This document shows positions 58,461 to 64,000 of a stretch of 64,000 nucleotides of DNA, in pieces. The position numbers were made by a program, and so were the translations under genes. The DNA comes from Platycnemis pennipes (taxonomy: Eukaryota > Arthropoda > Insecta > Odonata > Platycnemididae): NCBI GenBank assembly GCA_933228895.1, contig OW121846.1:107959054-108023053 (forward strand), read 5' to 3'. The notes below the pieces were generated by a model, which saw nothing but the letters and a program-made list of their open reading frames with translations, searched no databases and had not been told where the DNA came from. Positions within the stretch are counted from its first letter, which is position 1; each line of letters starts with the position of its first letter.

Positions 58461-61240
58461 GTCATGCCTACCCTAGAGGCTTTTCTGGGATAAACTTTGG
58501 AAACATAAACACTATCTCCTTTAGTAAAACATGGCGAAGACACCCGAGGGAACTGAATGAATTTAGAAAAAAAACTTTGACCGTCAACTTACGCAAGTGA
58601 AATGAACTGCTAGAATCAACTGTGGAACTTGCAACGAAAGTAATGGTGGTGATTATAGATCTATTGTGAAAAAGAACAGCATCACTGGGAAAGTCCTTCG
58701 CCATGACATTTACGTGGCACTGACCCTATCTTCGCGCCGGAAAGCTTTATAAGAAACGCGAGGAAATAGGTCAAGACTAAAGCGGAAGTTTTTGGACACC
58801 ATTCACGAGAGATAAAAATATTACTCCGTATTATATAGCTACTCTGGAAAAAGTGTAACTAGTTACGTTGTCCACCATTGACGAAAGGGGTTGTACTATA
58901 AGAATGGTAAAGATGAAGCGTAATAAGCAGGCATTTGGAGTAAAATGCCTGCTCACACAAACAATAACTACACACACACATGCCTTGCATTCTTTTACTG
59001 CCTAACAGGGAACTATCACGAGAAAATAACTTTCGTACTTGCACGTCGCTTCAATGAACTTAACTGTTGATACATTTATTTTGCACTCAGCTGTTCTCCA
59101 GTGTGAGGGGTTGCAATCTTCGAAAAAATTATCTTCGCCATTCAATCGAACATGAAAATGATTTTAATGATTCCTGTTAGAAATCCTTCTCGATGGAACC
59201 AATCCGTAGAGAGCCAAAAACCTTATCAAACGTATTAATTGGCCAAAGATAATGAGGATACTGTTGACTGAGTTGAAGTCATTACATAACCTTTGGTACT
59301 TTTAAATACCGAATATCGTGTATTTATTTTGCATGAATTATTGCTGCTAGCTGATGAGCGCGTATTATATTTTCTTGGCTGCAGTTTACCCGTATCTCAT
59401 GCGGAGAAAATTTCCTTTTTCGACTCACTTCATATTTATTACACGATCGAACAAAACAGCTTAAGAGACGTTGCCAATGAGATCTTAGAGGGAAACAAAT
59501 TCTGGCCTTTTAGCTTTGCCAACTGAATGTTGAGTTTTGGAAAAGTAGAGAATGTTAAAAGAGATGGTTTTTTAAAAAGGTGTGCTCGGTAATAAAATCC
59601 CATCCACAGGCTTTGACGAGTCACAAAATTTACGAGTACCAGCGGTTTTTATCACAAAATTAGCATATTTGATGTCAATGATGCAATATAAAAACCGGCC
59701 TCCTTTAGGCACAAGACAGTAGTGGAAAACATTTTAATAAGGACACGAATGAGTGGCATTGCTAATGGCAATGGAAACTTTGTAATGTGCTCCTAATCTA
59801 TTTAAAAGATCGCTATGCGTTTCAACGCTCATGCGTTATTTTCAAGTGATGGGAATTGGAATACTCTGTGTATGGGTAGAGGGGGAGAAGGAATGTGGAG
59901 AAAGAGATGAATCATATAGGAAGAATTTTGGAGGTACGCGGTATTTAAGAATGTTAAGAGAAGGTTATGACTCAAAGGTCTCTTAAAGGTCGTAGGAAAT
60001 GGAATAGAAATGGATGAAATGGGGACAGCGTCGCCAAAGGCATGGTCAGCTAAAAAGTATTTGTCTTGTGCTGCATGATGACATAATTGCGAAGTCCGAG
60101 GGCGACAAGACGATTGGCAAAGTCCTTTCCCTATGATGTTGAGGATCTCGCATTTGAAGTCCTAGGGACTTCACATTGTCTAACAATGTGTTTCTCCAAC
60201 GAGGACGAAATTTTTTTATTTTTCCAGCACCTACGATGCTTTGCTATCTTGTACTTGAGTTATCCATTTTCCCAATGTAAACAGCACAATAACTATCACA
60301 ACCAAACCAAACTTTAAAGTTCTCATGCATATCTCATTCGAATGTGCGTGTGTGAATTCATACACGGAACAAAGCATTTATTCTCATACGGATAAAACAC
60401 AACGTTACGCCGGTGAAGATGTTCAAACAACTACAAATGACTGAGTATTTGATTCCGCAAATGTCGAGCTCTTATGTTGAGCGCAACCAGTAATTTTACT
60501 CAATCGTAAATTGAGTAAAGTTAATTCGAAGAAGACTAAGATTTAAGACGACGCTTGAATATCATGGTAAAATCATGATATTAAATTGACTTCTAGCAGT
60601 TTCACTTCCACTTTATTTAAGCAATATTTATAGTTGCTTATAGTTACATAACAAAGAAGTGAGTACACGGACAGTAAATATTTAGGCACGAAAGACCTGG
60701 TCGTCAAGTCGCCTATAAATCATACTCTTGTACTAAGAATTAAAATAAATTTTCTAAACGTATTAGTGTTGCACATTTGATTTCTGCAACGCAAAAAATA
60801 AATATCCCTCAGGATCAACTGCTGATTGCGATAAGTGGCTCATATTAATAAGAAAATGAATCCGGGTCGCAATGCGAAACTATTCCTTTCATCGGTAGTT
60901 TCGACGCCGTAGAATTTCCATGATTCCCGAATCCCGCAGACAGACAGCAAAAGAGACTCCCTTCCCTCTCGCCGCCACCGTACTCCTTCCCTTGCTGATG
61001 CGCTGAGTCAAATTACGCACGAATTACTCAACTAAGTGTTTGGGAAGGCCAAGGCCGATTACGAGATATCCTAGTCCAAGACAGGGGGGTCACGAGGGAG
61101 ATGACCGTCTTCCACTTATAAAAGGGAAATGAAACATTTCATCGGACAAAAGAATATAACAATGATTCCTTTGGTTCCCCCACATTATACGAATTTCTAG
61201 TTGTGACAAAGTGGAAGATAAATTAGTAGGTAACTGGGAA
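58461..61240. other. stretch without recognised gene
   Basis: Only small chance reading frames are present. No splice-supported exon with family motifs was found on the minus strand, although N-terminal exons of the Patched-domain gene could be hidden here. Confidence 0.4.
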
Positions 61241-61244
61241 TCGG

Positions 61245-61572
61245 GCTATTATCGGGCTTATCGGTGGCTAGAATTATGGCTTCCAATCCAAAGGCCCAGT
61301 TTTCGAAACACGACATTGGAAGGCTTTTTTTTATTCCTCTACCTGTCCCGACTTGAGTGCGGTGTAGAGAAACTTTACGTTCAGCACTGCGTCCATCGGA
61401 TGGGATGTTAAACCGTGAACTGTAGGGGACTTCCATTACGACCAGGCTAATACCGATGCCGGGAATCTCTTCACACTTCTTCCCCTCCTTAAATCCCAAC
61501 CGATTTCTAAATATTTACCAATCCTCATGGCACCAATGACTTAAGTCGTCAGTCACCTGCCCTAACGTCAAC
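61245..61572 (+). repeat. old SINE copy, same family as 27.1 kb
   Basis: A diverged tRNA-like head (CGGTGGCTAGAATTATGGCT, then GGCCCAGTTTTCGAA) is followed by a body with CGACTTGAGTGCGGTGTAG, GTCCATCGGATGGGATGTTA and GGCTAATACCGATGCCGGG, and a tail ATGACTTAAGTCGTCAGTCACC, all in family order. Confidence 0.65.
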
Positions 61573-61605
61573 AATCAGAATGTAATGTTCTTGATAATTT
61601 TCCAA

Positions 61606-61790
61606 TTACTGGCCGGGGTAGTCAGGTCGGTAACGCGCTGGCCTGCCAACCAAAATGCCGCGGGTTCGAATCCTGCCCAGGGCAAGGAATTTGTGTTTGT
61701 CTTAGGATTTAGATCTTGGGCTAGACGATGCAATATAACCTCAGCAGGCGGAGAAATTAAAACTCAACACTACTTGACACTTAGACAATG
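61606..61790 (+). repeat. tRNA-derived SINE (third family)
   Basis: GGCCGGGGTAGTCAGGTCGG, then CGCGCTGGCCTGCCAACC and GCGGGTTCGAATCCTGCCC give a convincing tRNA-like A-box and B-box. A body with TAGATCTTGGGCTAGACGATG follows. The head is better preserved than in the other SINEs here, but the 3' acceptor-stem half is not complementary, so it is not called a tRNA gene. Confidence 0.65.
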
Positions 61791-61916
61791 TCCCAATTTC
61801 ATTAGCATTATTTGTAAGGCGGCTTTAATGCGGCGCGTGAATGGCATTATGTGGACAAAATTTCAACGCTTTCCTGGTAGCGTATTCGTAAGCAAAGGCC
61901 ACCATGAAAACTAAGC

Positions 61917-61953
61917 TTTGGTCAGCTTGAACAAAATGTTCAAGCTGACCAAA
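61917..61953. repeat. perfect 17-bp hairpin
   Basis: 61917-61933 and 61937-61953 are exact reverse complements with a 3-base loop (TTTGGTCAGCTTGAACA / TGTTCAAGCTGACCAAA). Confidence 0.9.
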
Positions 61954-62424
61954 TCTGAATTCATCATCGCATCATCATGTTACTACGGAGACAAAATGTT
62001 GAAAAGGGACGGATTTGAACCAGTGTCAGCGTACAGAATTTTGGATGCCAAGGATTACTCAATGTATATTATATTGTACAACTAAAAGTTTGGCAGGCCA
62101 GGGGTTTACCCCGTGGCCAGCGGCAGGAATTAAGAACGAGGAGGGCTTCACATCAGAAATGGCGCATTCTCCACGGGAAATGCCGGCATATTCCACAGGA
62201 AATAGCGCAAAAATCTTCCCATTGCGCGTCTTTAACTGGGAGAGAGGGATTAGAATGAGCACGGCGGGGCAGGAGTGAAGACGGTGGCAGGCGACAGGAC
62301 TACGGTTGGAACCTTGAGATTTTTCGGAACAAAATTGGCCAAATTAAATTTATAAATAGGGATAAAATCAACCGATTCAGGCGAGAAGTAGTGGAAGTTT
62401 GACATCTATATATATAAAAATGAA

Positions 62425-62462
<38 letters not shown>

Positions 62463-62465
62463 TAT

Positions 62466-63045
62466 GTCCTTTATTCATTACTACACCATTCATCGGATCG
62501 CCATGAAACTTTGGGAAGTTGTTGAGTACATTCCCGAAAAGAGGACTACGGAATCGATATTTCAATATCGATACTTTATCGATATAATATCGCTAAAGTA
62601 TCGATAAATTGATACATTATTGATACAAAATTGAGATGAAATTATTTAGTTTTTTAAAAGGAATGTATCGTTGCAATATCGATACTGTATCGAATGTATA
62701 TAATGTGTTTGTCCTTTATGCATTACTACACCATTCATCGGATCGCCATGAAATTTTGGAAAGTTATTGAGTACGCTCCGCGAAGGTTTCTACAAAATCG
62801 ATAATTCAATGTCGATACTGTATCGATATAATATCGATAAAATATGGATACATCGATACATTGTTGATACAAAATTGAGGTGAAATTATTTAGGTGTTTT
62901 TTATCAAAGTTTTATAAAGTATCATTACAATATCGATACTGTATCGATACAATATTGATAACTTCATGCATTACCACAACATTCATCCAATTTCCATGAA
63001 GCTTTGGTTAGTTGCTTTGTTCACTCCATGAAGGTTTGTACAATA
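62466..63045 (+). repeat. three diverged ~250-bp internal repeats rich in TATCGATA
   Basis: CATTACTACACCATTCATCG and ATCGCCATGAAACTTTGG recur at about 62476, 62722 and 62966. Between them are dense runs of ATCGATA/TATCGAT palindromes. Confidence 0.8.
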
Positions 63046-63077
63046 TCGAGAATACAATATTACACAGGAGACGGGAT

Positions 63078-63455
63078 GTGCATCCCATTGAACTTGCAAT
63101 TCATTGAAACAGTCACGTGCAACATATTCAAATCATCCGGCATGGGACAAATATTTCAGAAATGCCAACTTATTGCTTGGGATGAATGCACAATGGTGCA
63201 CAAAGCATCGCTCGAGGCTCTGGATCGATCATTGCAAGATTTCCGTTGAATCCTGAGACCATTTGAGAACGCATTAATATTGCTTGCACGACATTTCAGG
63301 CAAACATTACCTGTAATTCCTCGATTGACACTAGCGGATGAAATAAATGCTTGCCTGAAATATTCTACTTTGTGACGACATGTAAAGACGTTAAAATTAT
63401 ATACAAATATGCATGTCCAGCTGCAAAACAATCGATCAGCTGAGATATATTGTAT
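63078..63455 (+). pseudogene. PIF1-like Helitron helicase remnant
   Basis: The + strand reads IPLNLQFIETVTCNIFKSSG, MGQIFQKCQLIAWDECTMVH (Walker B DE), KASLEALDRSLQDFR, then a stop at 63247, and after frame changes ARHFRQTLPVIPRLTLADEI and NACLKYSTL, then VKTLKLYTNMHVQLQNN. This is the middle of the RepHel helicase. Stops and the missing Rep and Walker A parts show that it cannot act on its own. Confidence 0.8.
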
Positions 63456-63548
63456 ACCCATAAGAATTATGAAATTAAACATACTATAAACGTGCGCTTT
63501 CCATTTAACCAGATTGAGCCACAGCAACGCGTGGCCGGGTCAGCTTGT

Positions 63549-63718
63549 ATTAGAATAAAATATAGGTGCACTTTTCCACAAATAATTTATTGATGCGTAC
63601 GACGCGTTTCGGCTCACAGAGCCATCATCTTGTACCAGATGATGGCTCTGTGAGCCGAAACGCGTCGTACGCATCAATAAATTAGCTGTGGAAAAGTGCA
63701 CCTATATTTTATTCTAAT
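63549..63718. repeat. 82-bp palindrome (foldback) directly after the Helitron
   Basis: 63549-63630 pairs with 63637-63718 with two mismatches and a 6-base loop. Each arm contains GTGCACTTTTCCAC, the AATAAATT core and GCGTACGACGCGTTTCGGCT, the tail type of the repeat seen at 11.73 kb. Confidence 0.92.
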
Positions 63719-63729
63719 TATAAGTAGGG

Positions 63730-64000
63730 AGTGACAAGCTAGAGCAGCTGAGACAATTTAGCTATCTGGGTAGTATATTGGAAGAAAAATGGCATAGCAG
63801 CAGCGAAGTTTGTAGGAGAACCGCCTTGTCAAATGGGGCGTTTACTCGTAGGAGAGAACTAATGTTAGGGACGTACTGTTATTTCAATAAATGTTAGGGA
63901 CGTTGGGTTAGGGTGAAAAGAAAAGACTGCCTGGAAGTCTAATATGGAGCGTGGGATACTATGGCGACGAAATATGGACTGAGGGAAAAAGATAGGAATA
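63730..64000 (+). pseudogene. LINE RT C-terminal fragment, running off the window
   Basis: The + strand reads KLEQLRQFSYLGSILEEKWH, ALSNGAFTRRRELM, then RVKRKDCLEV and SVGYYGDEIWTEGKR in shifted frames. It matches the F.YLGS......G......RI..A...F..R and W...LYG.E.W patterns of the other LINEs but is more diverged. Truncated by the window end. Confidence 0.65.

Larger units (their letters stand above)
62405..63547 (+). mobile_element. Helitron with internal repeats and helicase remnant
   Basis: The 5' end TCTATATATATAAAAATGAA and the 3' end ACGCGTGGCCGGGTCAGCTTG are the well-known termini of a widespread arthropod Helitron, with host A before TC and T after the end, as Helitrons show. No target duplication is expected. 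Inside are a (TG)n tract (62429-62465), three copies of a roughly 250-bp unit, and a PIF1-type helicase fragment. The usual terminal CTRR reads CTTG here. Confidence 0.85.

Noticed and set aside
61606..61690. tRNA gene candidate
   Set aside because: A-box and B-box are good but the acceptor stem cannot be closed; it is the head of a SINE.
63156..63527. 123-codon minus-strand frame
   Set aside because: It is antisense to the Helitron helicase remnant, whose + strand motifs (WDECTM, QTLPVIPR) are clear.

Overview
This is nuclear DNA from a eukaryote, most probably an arthropod and likely an insect with a large, repeat-rich genome. The evidence is spliced coding sequence with GT-AG introns, very long AT-rich non-coding stretches, and a mix of transposons typical of insects: non-LTR retrotransposons, tRNA-derived SINEs, a Helitron of the common arthropod type, hAT- and piggyBac-type MITEs, a P-element/THAP9-like transposase relic and a Copia-like gag scrap. 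I cannot fix the order or species from the sequence alone. There is no sign of operons, ribosome binding sites, CRISPR arrays or rRNA genes.

Layout. (1) 1-5.7 kb: the 3' end of a + strand gene, consisting of an intron, a short last coding exon (749-888) of unknown identity and an apparent 3' UTR of about 4.8 kb. (2) 5.7-31.9 kb: intergenic DNA full of decayed mobile elements. The clearest are a SINE array (9.8-10.4 kb), a P-like transposase relic split by a minus-strand LINE (11.8-14.6 kb), a permuted pair of direct repeats (14.7-15.6 kb), an RT scrap (19.2-19.7 kb), foldback elements (20.4, 23.2 and 23.9 kb), a scrambled second LINE (24.2-26.2 kb), a SINE (27.1 kb), two more LINE pieces (27.8-28.7 and 29.5-29.9 kb), a degenerate ~130-bp repeat (30.3-30.6 kb) and a Copia-like gag fragment (31.2 kb). 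(3) 31.9-54.2 kb: the one well-supported protein gene, on the minus strand. It encodes a Patched-domain (RND family, sterol-sensing-domain) membrane protein. I place 14 exons with consistent phases that join into one open frame of 743 residues plus stop; the N-terminal exons are missing. Its 3' UTR may be short (signal near 41.23 kb) or about 9.4 kb long (signal near 31.98 kb). (4) 54.2-64 kb: either a large 5' intron of that gene or intergenic DNA, holding a hAT-type MITE with a perfect 8-bp target duplication, several tRNA-derived SINEs, a Helitron with a PIF1-type helicase remnant, a long palindrome and a truncated LINE at the window edge.

The two genes converge: each appears to end in a long 3' UTR facing the transposon-rich interval. 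I found no genes working together as a system, and no clear sign of a novel molecular system. The more unusual observations concern nested and permuted repeats, strong palindromes (some inside the putative 3' UTR of the Patched-domain gene), and a possible recursive-splice site.
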